The position numbers and the translations under genes were made by a program. A stretch of DNA of 39,216 nucleotides from an uncultured beta proteobacterium (GTDB taxonomy: Bacteria > Pseudomonadota > Gammaproteobacteria > Burkholderiales > Burkholderiaceae_C): contig CAIPZV010000035.1 of NCBI GenBank assembly GCA_903869595.1, positions 1 to 39,216 on the forward strand. The letters are read 5' to 3'. The notes under the pieces were generated by a model. It made no database searches and was not told the DNA's origin. It saw nothing but the letters and a program-made list of their open reading frames with translations. Of this stretch, positions 8,972-16,685 are shown piece by piece; within the stretch, counting starts at the first letter, position 1; each line of letters opens with the position of its first letter.

Positions 8972-9452
8972 AGACGCGCAGACCGCAGCCGATAAGGCAG
9001 CAGCCACCTGGCGCAGACTAGGCGGCGATGGGCTGCAAATCCCCTTTGTCGCGCACATGGGTTTTAGCCTGGACGCGTGTGCCGACGGCCATTCCGAAAT
9101 TAGCTATGCGCCCTTGCCTGAGCACCAAAACTCGCTGGGCGTGACGCATGGCGGTGCGATCATGACTTTGCTAGATGTATCAATGGCCACCGCCGCACGC
9201 AGCGATACGCCGGGCCAAGGCGTAGTGACTATTGAGATGAAAACCAGTTTTATGCAAGCGGCCAGCGGCCCCTTGACCGCTCGCGGCCAGTTGCTACACC
9301 GCACCGCCACATTGGCCTTCACGCAATCCACAATTTATGACGCCAAAGGCCGGGCCTGCGCCATGGCGCTTGGCACCTTTAAATACTTGAAAGAAGTCGC
9401 CCGATCTGCCACGCTTTTGCAGCGTGCAGCCAGCGGCAGCAACCCGGAGTAA
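8964..9452 (+). CDS. PaaI-family hotdog thioesterase (GTG start)
   Basis: Protein of 162 aa with the hotdog signature LGVTHGGAIMTLLD, in which HGG and the downstream Asp form the active-site helix region of PaaI/YbgC-type acyl-CoA thioesterases. The GTG at 8964 lies inside the end of the SDR gene (8-nt overlap), and there is no alternative ATG before the conserved fold, so GTG is taken as start. A thioesterase here may release stalled CoA esters and recycle CoA, as PaaI does in phenylacetate degradation. The specific substrate is unknown. Confidence 0.85.
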   Translation: MAEDAQTAADKAAATWRRLGGDGLQIPFVAHMGFSLDACADGHSEISYAPLPEHQNSLGVTHGGAIMTLLDVSMATAARSDTPGQGVVTIEMKTSFMQAASGPLTARGQLLHRTATLAFTQSTIYDAKGRACAMALGTFKYLKEVARSATLLQRAASGSNPE

Positions 9453-9457
9453 ACCCT

Positions 9458-10474
9458 ATGCCTTTGAACCGTCAAGTCCATCTCGCAAGCCGCCCCGTAG
9501 GGCAGCCAGGATTGGATAATTTCAGTCTGGTCAGCAGCCCAACGCCCGACGTTGCCGAGGGCGAGGTGCTGGTGCGCCACCACTACCTCAGCCTGGACCC
9601 CTATATGCGCGGACGCATGAATGATGGCAAAAGCTATGCCCAGCCGCAAGCCCTGCACCAGACCATGATCGGCGGCACGGTGGGCGAAGTGATCGAGTCG
9701 CGCAACCCGGGCTTTGCCTTGGGCGACAAAGTAGTAGGCATGGGCGGCTGGCAGGAATACGGCTTGGTGCCTGCTGCCATGACGGGCATGCTGCGCAAGG
9801 TCGATGACAGCCGCGTCCCCTTAAGCGCTTACGTAGGCGCCGTGGGTATGCCCGGCGTGACGGCGTATTACGGATTGGTCCACATCATCGCGCCTAAGGC
9901 GGGTGACACCTTGGTGGTGAGCGCGGCCTCTGGCGCGGTGGGCAGTGCGTTCGGAGCCCTCGCAAAAGCCCGTGGCTGCCGCGTGGTGGGCGTGGCCGGC
10001 GGCGCAGACAAATGCGCTTATGTGGTGAACGAGCTGGGCTTTGATGCTTGCATAGATTACAAGCAGCATGCCGATGCAGCCAGTCTGTCCGCCGCTTTGC
10101 ATGCGGTCTGCCCGCAAGGTATTGAAGGCTATTTTGAAAACGTGGGTGGCATGGTGATGAACGCGGTGCTGCCTTTGATGAACGCCTTTGGCCGGGTGGC
10201 GGTCTGCGGCATGATTGCCGGCTACAACGGATCGCCCATTCCCATGGCCGCACCGCAGCTGATATTGATGCAGCGCTTGCGCTTTCAGGGCTTTATCGTC
10301 AGCGAGCACCCGCAAGTTTGGCCGGCGGCGCTGGCCGAATTGGGTGGCTTGGTGGCCAGCGGCGCACTGCGCGCGCGCGAGACTGTTGCGCAGGGTATCG
10401 AAAGCGCACCTCAGGCCTTTTTGGGACTGCTTGCAGGGCGCAATTTCGGCAAACAATTGGTGAAGTTGATTTAG
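9458..10474 (+). CDS. NADP-dependent MDR oxidoreductase (CurA / prostaglandin reductase-like)
   Basis: Zinc-independent medium-chain reductase of 338 aa. The N-terminal GroES-like part contains LSLDPYMRGRM, characteristic of the leukotriene B4 12-hydroxydehydrogenase / CurA group, and the Rossmann part has VVSAASGAVGSAFGALAK followed by a GVAGG strand end. No zinc-ligand cysteine set is present. Members reduce the C=C bond of alpha,beta-unsaturated ketones or aldehydes with NADPH. It starts 5 nt after the thioesterase with a gga-type site upstream. In this array it may remove an enone or saturate an intermediate; not provable from sequence. Confidence 0.88.
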   Translation: MPLNRQVHLASRPVGQPGLDNFSLVSSPTPDVAEGEVLVRHHYLSLDPYMRGRMNDGKSYAQPQALHQTMIGGTVGEVIESRNPGFALGDKVVGMGGWQEYGLVPAAMTGMLRKVDDSRVPLSAYVGAVGMPGVTAYYGLVHIIAPKAGDTLVVSAASGAVGSAFGALAKARGCRVVGVAGGADKCAYVVNELGFDACIDYKQHADAASLSAALHAVCPQGIEGYFENVGGMVMNAVLPLMNAFGRVAVCGMIAGYNGSPIPMAAPQLILMQRLRFQGFIVSEHPQVWPAALAELGGLVASGALRARETVAQGIESAPQAFLGLLAGRNFGKQLVKLI

Positions 10475-10513
10475 CCTGGTCCAGCGCAGGATTCATAAAC
10501 AGGAGCAAGCACC

Positions 10514-11671
10514 ATGCAGCAGGACAGCACACATTCCAACGCCGCAGCCTTGGCCTCACAGGTTACGGACGTGCCAGCTAGCACCGCTGCGGCGGACGCG
10601 GGATTTGCACCGCCCAGTTGCGCGGCTCAGGGCGAAGAGTTCCGCGACGACTTGCGTGCCCCTGGCGCGCTCAATGCCCAGGCCCGTAAAGCGCTCAGTG
10701 CGCAAGAACTGTTGCCTTTCACCCAACTGGACGATCTGCGTTCGCTATTGGCGATGGCGCAGACTGGCGTTTTGCTGGTTATTGCCGGCGCGCTGCTTGC
10801 GGGCCTGTGGGGCAGCCCCTGGATGCTCTCTGGCATCGCTTTGATGGGGATCGCGCAACACAGTTTGTTCATTCTTTCGCACGAGGCGGCGCACTACCGC
10901 TTGTTATCGCACCGCGGTGCTAATGATGTGCTGGGCCGGCTGATCGGTATGAGCAGCGGCGTGTCTATGTGTACCTACCGTGTGACGCATCGCTTGCACC
11001 ACAACAACCTCTACGGCAGCGAAGACCCGGATACCGCTATCCATGGCGGCTATCCTCGCGGCAAAGCTTATTTGCTGCGCAAGCTGGCGCAAGACGTGGT
11101 CGGCTGGAATGCCTGGAAAACCTATGCGTATTTCTTTGGCGCGCCCGCCATCAACGAAGACACGCAACGCGCCGTCCGCCCCTTAGACGACACCTCGCCG
11201 CAACTACGCAAGGCAGCGCGCCAGGATCGCTATCTGGTGGTGGGCGCGCATATCGCCCTGCCGATTGCCGCGTATGCGCTGGGTGGCTGGCATGGTCTCT
11301 CGGTCTATCTGGTGGTATGGATAGTGCCTTTGATGACTTCGCTACAACCCATATTGCGCCTGCGCGCGGTCTGCGAGCACGGCGCGGTGAGCGATTTATC
11401 CTCGCCCCTGACGGCGGCCCGTAGCAATCGCACCTTTGGCAGCGGCGCAAACCGGGTGCTGGGTGCGATCTTGTTCCCGCACCATGTGAACTACCACCTA
11501 GAGCACCATTTGTACCCCGCCGTGCCGCATTACCACTTGCCAGCGCTGCACCGCGCCTTGCAAGCGCGTGGTGTGCTGGACGGCGCCGAGGTGCGCGACA
11601 TACCCGACACCTTGAATATGATTTTTGCACCGCGCAAATCCAAAGCTGCAGCAGGAGCCGCCCATGTCTGA
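10514..11671 (+). CDS. Membrane fatty acid desaturase family protein
   Basis: Integral membrane di-iron protein of 385 aa. All three histidine boxes are present: HEAAH (123-127), HRLHH (159-163) and HVNYHLEHH (ending 328-332), with hydrophobic segments before the first box and between the second and third. The N-terminal 45 residues are Ala-rich and divergent. The family inserts double bonds or hydroxyl groups into acyl chains and needs a ferredoxin-type donor, none of which is adjacent. RBS caggagc is well placed. Presence inside a degradative array is unusual because desaturation is normally a lipid-synthesis reaction; it could instead act as a hydroxylase/desaturase on the catabolic substrate. 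Confidence 0.87.
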   Translation: MQQDSTHSNAAALASQVTDVPASTAAADAGFAPPSCAAQGEEFRDDLRAPGALNAQARKALSAQELLPFTQLDDLRSLLAMAQTGVLLVIAGALLAGLWGSPWMLSGIALMGIAQHSLFILSHEAAHYRLLSHRGANDVLGRLIGMSSGVSMCTYRVTHRLHHNNLYGSEDPDTAIHGGYPRGKAYLLRKLAQDVVGWNAWKTYAYFFGAPAINEDTQRAVRPLDDTSPQLRKAARQDRYLVVGAHIALPIAAYALGGWHGLSVYLVVWIVPLMTSLQPILRLRAVCEHGAVSDLSSPLTAARSNRTFGSGANRVLGAILFPHHVNYHLEHHLYPAVPHYHLPALHRALQARGVLDGAEVRDIPDTLNMIFAPRKSKAAAGAAHV

Positions 11672-12614
11672 ATCCGCATCCACCCCGGTTTTGCACCACT
11701 ACAAAATTTCGCCCTTTTCCGAAAAAGTGCGTTTGGTGCTGGGCTACAAAGGAATTGCCTGGCGCAGCGTAACGGTGCCCAATATCCTGCCCAAGCCCGA
11801 TGTGCTGGCGCTCACCGGTGGCTACCGCAAAACGCCATTTCTGCAAATCGGTGCCGACATCTATTGCGATACGGCGCTTATCTGCGAAGTGCTAGAGCAC
11901 ATGCAGCCACAACCCAGCCTGTACCCGGACGCCAGCAAGGGCGTGGCACGGGTACTGGCGCAATGGGCCGACAGCACTTTGTTTTGGGCGGCCATGGCTT
12001 ACAACCTCAGCGCCAAAGGTGCAGCCGCTTTGTTTGCCAACGCGCCACCCGAGGCAGCGCAGGCCTTTAGCGCAGACCGCGCGGCCATGTCCGGCGGCAT
12101 GACGCGTCTGCGGCCCGGTGACGCCACGGGTATTTACAAATCGTATTTGCGGCGCTTGTCGCATATGCTCGACGGGCAGGCTTTTTTGCTAGGCGGCACT
12201 CCTTGCGTTGCCGACTTTGCGGCCTACCATCCTGTATGGTTTACCCGCCAGGTCGTGCCGGTGATGGCCGGTATTTTGGACGCCACGCCTGCCGTATTGG
12301 CCTGGATGGACCGCATGGCCGCTTTGGGCCACGGCGCTTCTGAAAAATGGAGCGCTGAGCAAGCGATTGCGCTAGCCAACAGCAGCACGCCAGTGGCTTT
12401 ATCGGCATCCGATGTGTTTCAGGATGACCATGGCATACCGCTAGGCTCAGCGGTCACTATTGCCGCCGAAACATTCGGCCAGGAAGCCACGCAAGGTATT
12501 TTGCTGGCCGCGACCCGCACCCGCTACACGCTGCGCCGCGAAGACCCGCGCGCGGGCACGGTGCATGTGCACTTCCCACGCATTGGCTATGTGCTGCGCG
12601 CAGCTGCGGTGTAA
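11664..12614 (+). CDS. Glutathione S-transferase family protein with C-terminal extension
   Basis: Protein of 316 aa starting inside the end of the desaturase gene (8-nt overlap), with ggag shortly upstream. The N-terminal thioredoxin fold begins LHHYKISPFSEKVRLVL, the usual glutathione-site start, followed by TPFLQIG and DTALICEVLE, the cis-Pro and gamma-glutamyl binding regions. The helical C-terminal domain covers about 90-235. About 70 further residues (around 245-316) contain beta-rich, charged sequence ending in HVHFPRIGYVL, which ordinary 200-230 aa GSTs lack. Function may be glutathione conjugation, isomerisation or peroxide reduction of an intermediate; substrate unknown. Confidence 0.83.
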   Translation: MSESASTPVLHHYKISPFSEKVRLVLGYKGIAWRSVTVPNILPKPDVLALTGGYRKTPFLQIGADIYCDTALICEVLEHMQPQPSLYPDASKGVARVLAQWADSTLFWAAMAYNLSAKGAAALFANAPPEAAQAFSADRAAMSGGMTRLRPGDATGIYKSYLRRLSHMLDGQAFLLGGTPCVADFAAYHPVWFTRQVVPVMAGILDATPAVLAWMDRMAALGHGASEKWSAEQAIALANSSTPVALSASDVFQDDHGIPLGSAVTIAAETFGQEATQGILLAATRTRYTLRREDPRAGTVHVHFPRIGYVLRAAAV

Positions 12615-12644
12615 ATTTTTAACTTCAAGGACAGGACACTTCGC

Positions 12645-13547
12645 ATGATTTCGGACTTTCGCAACAAGACGGCGGTACTCACCGGCGCAGGATCGGGCTT
12701 TGGCCTGGAATGCGCGCGCATCGGTGCCAAGCTGGGTATGCACCTGGTATTGGCCGATGTACAGCAAGACGCGCTGGACCGCGCTGTGGCCGAAATGGAG
12801 GATGCCGGTGCGCAAGTGCTGGGAATGCGCGTGGACGTGTCCAAGGCGGACCAAGTAGAGGCCCTGGGCGCCGCCACATTGGCGCGATTTGGTGCGCCGC
12901 ACATGGTGTTTAACAACGCTGGCGTAGGCTCGGGTGGCCTCATTTGGGAAAACAGTTTGCAAGACTGGGAATGGGTGATCGGCGTCAACCTGATGGGTGT
13001 GGCCCACGGCATCCGCGTCTTCACGCCGATGATGCTCGCCGCCGCCGAGAAGGACGCGGCTTTTCAGGGCCACATCGTCAACACCGCCAGCATGGCCGGA
13101 CTGCTCAATGCGCCGAATATGGGTATTTACAACGTCAGCAAACACGCGGTGGTCAGCATGAGCGAAACGCTTTACCAGGACTTGGCCTTAGTAACCGACC
13201 AGATCAGTGCCAGCGTGCTCTGCCCCTTCTTCGTGCCTACCGGCATCAGTGCCAGCCACCGCAACCGGCCCGAGGGCATGCAAGGTGCGCGCCCCACGCG
13301 CAGCCAGATGATCAGCCAGGCCATGAGCGACAAGGCCGTCAGTAGCGGCAAAGTCTCCGCCGCGCAAGTGGCGCAAATGGTGTTTGATGCGGTGGCCGCC
13401 AATCAGTTTTACATCTACAGCCACCCCAAATCCATAGGCTCGGTGCAAGTGCGCATGGAAGATATTTTGCTATCGCGCAACCCCACCGACCCCTTTGCGC
13501 ACAAGCCCGAACTGGGCGTGGATCTGCGAAAAGCGCTGCGCGCCTAG
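12645..13547 (+). CDS. SDR family NAD(P)-dependent oxidoreductase
   Basis: Second short-chain dehydrogenase of the array, 300 aa, with RBS caaggacagg upstream. The cofactor motif TGAGSGFG lies at 13-20, NNAG in the middle, and catalytic Ser149 (NTASMAG), Tyr162 and Lys166 (YNVSK) are present. The C-terminus is longer than classical SDRs, with a segment near 245-260 (QMVFDAVAANQFYIY) typical of the larger cis-retinol/3-oxoacyl-like SDRs of about 280-300 aa. It is the last enzyme of the array; the gap to the next small ORF is 73 nt. Confidence 0.9.
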   Translation: MISDFRNKTAVLTGAGSGFGLECARIGAKLGMHLVLADVQQDALDRAVAEMEDAGAQVLGMRVDVSKADQVEALGAATLARFGAPHMVFNNAGVGSGGLIWENSLQDWEWVIGVNLMGVAHGIRVFTPMMLAAAEKDAAFQGHIVNTASMAGLLNAPNMGIYNVSKHAVVSMSETLYQDLALVTDQISASVLCPFFVPTGISASHRNRPEGMQGARPTRSQMISQAMSDKAVSSGKVSAAQVAQMVFDAVAANQFYIYSHPKSIGSVQVRMEDILLSRNPTDPFAHKPELGVDLRKALRA

Positions 13548-13620
13548 GCCGCTGGCAGGGTCGTTCGAAAAAAGTGGTCAAATACGCTACCTCGTTTTTA
13601 TTTCATCAGGAAAGATTCTC

Positions 13621-13791
13621 ATGGGCAATTCCATCGTTACCGAAGCAGACCGCAAAGCCACCCCCGCACCCAAACCCCCAGCCGGCATGAGCTCGCGCAC
13701 CGGCGGCCACGGCCAACGCGTCAGCCTGGAGCGCGGTGTCTCCACCCGCAGCAAGAAAAATCCCGGCAAGCGGGCGAAAAAAGGCGGCTAA
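13621..13791 (+). CDS. Small basic hypothetical protein, 56 aa
   Basis: Unrecognised. The ATG at 13621 has a good aggaaag site 8 nt upstream and the frame ends just before a hairpin terminator, so expression is plausible. The protein is Pro/Ala-rich at the start and strongly basic toward the end (SKKNPGKRAKKGG), with no hydrophobic segment. This composition suggests a nucleic-acid- or ribosome-associated small protein, but I cannot name one. Similar frame usage and GC to the neighbours give no sign of transfer. Confidence 0.6.
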   Translation: MGNSIVTEADRKATPAPKPPAGMSSRTGGHGQRVSLERGVSTRSKKNPGKRAKKGG

Positions 13792-13841
13792 AGACGGCGC
13801 GTTTGTCCGCTGCCTGCCCAAGGCTCGTGTAAGCGGGCTAC

Positions 13842-13876
13842 AAATACCACCTGCGGGAAACCGGGGTGGTATTTTT
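13842..13876 (+). terminator. Rho-independent terminator closing the catabolic region
   Basis: Arms AAATACCACC (13842-13851) and GGTGGTATTT (13865-13874) pair over 10 bp around a 13-nt loop, followed by a T run (13872-13876). It lies 50 nt after the 56-aa ORF and before the convergent minus-strand oxidoreductase. No equivalent T run exists on the other strand. Confidence 0.7.
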
Positions 13877-13992
13877 ATGGCTGAAATTCAGAGATAGCTG
13901 ATGGATTGTCAGTGCGCCAGAAAAATCGGTGTCATCCCTTAGCAGCACCCCGGTTAACTTGCACTGACCCCAAGGCTTAAAAGTGCGAAGCC

Positions 13993-14970
13993 TTATGCAT
14001 TAACCATCACCAGTTTTCCCATCACCCCGCGCGAGCCCATGTGGGCGTAGGCGGCCTTGAGTTCAGCCATGGGCATGGTGCGGTCGATGACCGGTTTGAT
14101 CTTGCCTTGCGCGTACCACTGGGCCAATTCGGCCATGGCGGCCATGCTTTTTTGCGGTTCGCGTTTGGTGAAGTCGCCCCAGAAAACGCCGACGATGGAA
14201 GCGCCTTTGAGCAGCGCCAGGTTGAGGGGCAGGGCGGGGATGGGGCCTGCAGCAAAGCCGATCACCAGGTAGCGACCGCGCCATGCGATGGAGCGAAAGG
14301 CCGGTTCGGCAAAGTCGCCGCCTACCGGGTCATAAATCACATCCGGGCCTTTGCCGCCAGTTAAGGTCTTGATGGCTTCGCGCAGGTTTCCGGTGCTGTA
14401 GTTAATCGTTTCGTCCGCGCCGATGCTGCGGCACAGGGCGCATTTTTCGTCGGTGGAGGTGGCGGCGATGACGCGTGCCCCAGCGGCCTTAGCGATCTGA
14501 ATAGCCGAAGTGCCCACACCGCCAGCCGCACCCAGCACCAGCACCGTTTCGCCAGCTATGAGCGCGGCGCGGTCGATCAGCGCGTGGTGCGAGGTAGCGT
14601 AAATCATGATGAAGGCGGCAGCGTCCACCATGGGGAATCCTGGCGGCAGCGGCATGCACAGCATGGCCGGCGCAATCGTGTGCGTGCCAAAGCCACCCGT
14701 ACCGCTCAGGCAGGCTACCGCCTGACCGACTTTCAGGTGTTTCACGCCTTCACCCACGGCTTCGATGGTGCCGGCATATTCTGAGCCGGGCACAAAAGGC
14801 AAGGGCGGCTTCATTTGGTATTTGTTTTGTACGATTAGCAAGTCAGGGAAGTTCAGGCTGGCGGCCTCAATGCGCACCAGCACTTCGCCGGCTTTCGGGC
14901 TGGGGGTGGGCAATTCTTTCCAGGTGAGGGCATCGACACCGGTGGGGTTTTCGCAAAGCCAGGCGTGCAT
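13993..14970 (-). CDS. NAD(P)H:quinone oxidoreductase / zinc-independent MDR (Qor-like)
   Basis: Protein of 325 aa on the minus strand. Start set at 14970 because the ATG is preceded by ttggagaaattt and begins the typical MHAWLCENPTG fold; an in-frame ATG at 15132 would add 54 unrelated residues. It has the GroES-like domain with LNFPDLLIVQNKYQ and PGSEYAGTI, then the Rossmann motif VLGAAGGVGTSAIQIAK and IGADETINY. Zinc ligands are absent. Likely one-electron quinone or enone reduction with NADPH. It is divergent from surE (164 nt between starts) and convergent with the preceding region. Confidence 0.88.
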   Translation of the reverse strand: MHAWLCENPTGVDALTWKELPTPSPKAGEVLVRIEAASLNFPDLLIVQNKYQMKPPLPFVPGSEYAGTIEAVGEGVKHLKVGQAVACLSGTGGFGTHTIAPAMLCMPLPPGFPMVDAAAFIMIYATSHHALIDRAALIAGETVLVLGAAGGVGTSAIQIAKAAGARVIAATSTDEKCALCRSIGADETINYSTGNLREAIKTLTGGKGPDVIYDPVGGDFAEPAFRSIAWRGRYLVIGFAAGPIPALPLNLALLKGASIVGVFWGDFTKREPQKSMAAMAELAQWYAQGKIKPVIDRTMPMAELKAAYAHMGSRGVMGKLVMVNA

Positions 14971-15119
14971 AGAAATTTCTCCAATAAAACGCGGATGATA
15001 GAGGGCCTCGCAGTACGCGGTCGCGGCGGGCTTGTCCCTCGCGCGACGGCGGTCCGGGCGCATGCGCCAGGCGCTTGTATGAACTACCGCCACCAGGGCG
15101 GCGCCTACATGCGCACACC

Positions 15120-15125
15120 TACAAT
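15120..15125 (+). promoter_or_regulatory. Possible -10 element before surE
   Basis: TACAAT within cctacaatcagg, 9 nt before the ATG. If used, the mRNA leader would be very short. No good -35 partner is seen, so confidence is low. Confidence 0.25.
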
Positions 15126-15134
15126 CAGGCACCC

Positions 15135-15896
15135 ATGAAAATACTTATTTCCAACGACGATGGCTACCAGGCGGCAGGCCTTGTTGCTTTGTACGAAGCA
15201 CTCAAAGACGTTGCCGAGGTCGAGGTCATCGCACCCGAGGTGAATAACAGCGCCAAGTCCAACGCCCTGACCCTGAACGCCCCGCTATACGTCCACCGAG
15301 CCGCCAACGGCTTTCGCTATGTGAACGGCACACCGGCCGATTGCGTGCATATCGCGCTGTCGGGCTTGCTAGATTACCGGCCCGACCTGGTGGTATCGGG
15401 CATTAACAATGGCGCCAACATGGGCGATGACACGATTTATTCCGGCACTGTCGGCGCGGCTATGGAGGGTTATCTTTTTGGCATCCCGGCTATAGCTTTC
15501 TCACAGGTGGACAAGGATTGGGTGGAACTGGCCTCTGCCGCACGCAAAGCCCGCGAGCTGGTACTGTCCATGCAGACCAACAAGCTAATTACTAGCGCGC
15601 CTTGGTTGCTCAATGTCAATATTCCCAACCGTCCTTACGCTGACATCGGTGGCGCCAAACTCTGCCGTTTAGGCAAGCGCCATGCGGCCGAGCCGGTCAT
15701 CACCCAAAAAAGCCCGCGCGGCGAGACCATGTACTGGATTGGCGCAGCAGGTCCGGCCAAGGACGACGCACCAGGCACCGACTTTCATGCCACCCAGCAA
15801 GGCCATATGGCGATCACACCCCTGTCCGTTGACCTGACCGATCACCAAGCCCTGACGTATTGGGCGCAAAGCATGGCGCGCATGGGCGGCGCATGA
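15135..15896 (+). CDS. surE: 5'/3'-nucleotidase SurE
   Basis: Metal-dependent phosphatase of 253 aa acting on nucleoside monophosphates in stationary-phase survival. The N-terminal metal motif [10 protein letters not shown] (Asp8, Asp9), the N-S-A-K-S-N segment, and [13 protein letters not shown] with the metal-binding Asn are all present. Start at 15135 gives the standard SurE N-terminus; an earlier in-frame ATG at 15075 only adds a non-conserved leader. Gene order surE-pcm-nlpD is widely conserved in proteobacteria and supports the assignment. The stop region gcATGA overlaps a start codon in another frame (see the pcm finding). Confidence 0.97.
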   Translation: MKILISNDDGYQAAGLVALYEALKDVAEVEVIAPEVNNSAKSNALTLNAPLYVHRAANGFRYVNGTPADCVHIALSGLLDYRPDLVVSGINNGANMGDDTIYSGTVGAAMEGYLFGIPAIAFSQVDKDWVELASAARKARELVLSMQTNKLITSAPWLLNVNIPNRPYADIGGAKLCRLGKRHAAEPVITQKSPRGETMYWIGAAGPAKDDAPGTDFHATQQGHMAITPLSVDLTDHQALTYWAQSMARMGGA

Positions 15897-15921
15897 AAGA
15901 GCGGCCCAGCTTTCCGGCCCG

Positions 15922-16662
15922 ATGCCGGCCAGCGTGCCGGTTAAAAAAGCGAAGGTCGGCCCCGTGCCCAATCTGCCGCAGGGCGTGGGCATGGACTCCA
16001 GCGCAGTGCGCCGTCGCATGGTGGAAAAGCTAACGGCCCAGGGTCTGAGCGACCCGCTGGTACAGCAGGCCATGGGCGCGGTGGAGCGCCACCGTTTTGT
16101 CGATAGCGGCCTGGTCAACCAGGCTTATGAGGACACCAGCTTGCCTATCGGGCTGGGGCAGACCATTTCTAAGCCCAGCGTGGTGGCGCGGATGATCGAG
16201 CTGCTGCGCAAAGGCGTGGATGGGCGTATGGGCAGAGTGCTGGAGATCGGCACCGGATGCGGCTATCAGGCGGCAGTGCTCAGCCAATTGGCGACGGAGG
16301 TTTATAGCATCGAACGCCTGCGCGGCCTGCACGACAAGGCGCGGGAAAACCTGCGGCCCCTGCGTTTAGCGACGGTGCATTTGCTGTTTGGCGACGGTAT
16401 GCTGGGTTTTCCGGCGGGCGCGCCTTATGCGGCCATCATCGCAGCGGCTGGCGGCGAAGCGATCCCCCAGGCTTGGATTGACCAGTTGGCGGTCGGCGGA
16501 AGATTGATCGCCCCGGTTTTGGGTAAAGCGGGTGCAGCGGGCGCAAAAGGCGGAGCCGCCAATGGTCAGTCCCTGGTGGTGGTGGATAAAACACTTCACG
16601 GCGTGCGCCAGACGGTGCTGGAGGCGGTTCACTTCGTGCCCCTAAAATCCGGCGTGGCTTAA
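15922..16662 (+). CDS. pcm: Protein-L-isoaspartate O-methyltransferase
   Basis: SAM-dependent repair enzyme that methylates isoaspartyl residues in aged proteins, 246 aa from the ATG at 15922. Conserved parts include GMDSSAVRRRMV, HRFVD, AYEDTSLPIGLGQTISKP and SAM motif VLEIGTGCGY (106-115), then the C-terminal strand LIAPV. Follows surE as in most proteobacteria. The start is uncertain: an ATG overlapping the surE stop (15893) encodes KERPSFPAR in the neighbouring frame, which looks like the expected N-terminus displaced by one base. The basic, Pro-rich first 20 residues are outside the catalytic fold, so activity should survive. Confidence 0.93.
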   Translation: MPASVPVKKAKVGPVPNLPQGVGMDSSAVRRRMVEKLTAQGLSDPLVQQAMGAVERHRFVDSGLVNQAYEDTSLPIGLGQTISKPSVVARMIELLRKGVDGRMGRVLEIGTGCGYQAAVLSQLATEVYSIERLRGLHDKARENLRPLRLATVHLLFGDGMLGFPAGAPYAAIIAAAGGEAIPQAWIDQLAVGGRLIAPVLGKAGAAGAKGGAANGQSLVVVDKTLHGVRQTVLEAVHFVPLKSGVA

Positions 16663-16685
16663 AGCCAAAGACAGGGAGTAAATTT

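Noticed and set aside
13562..13590. GTGGTCAAAT string shared with the alaC-like upstream region (37486)
   Set aside because: A 10-base match in two intergenic regions of a 39-kb window is weak, and no symmetric or promoter-like structure surrounds it.
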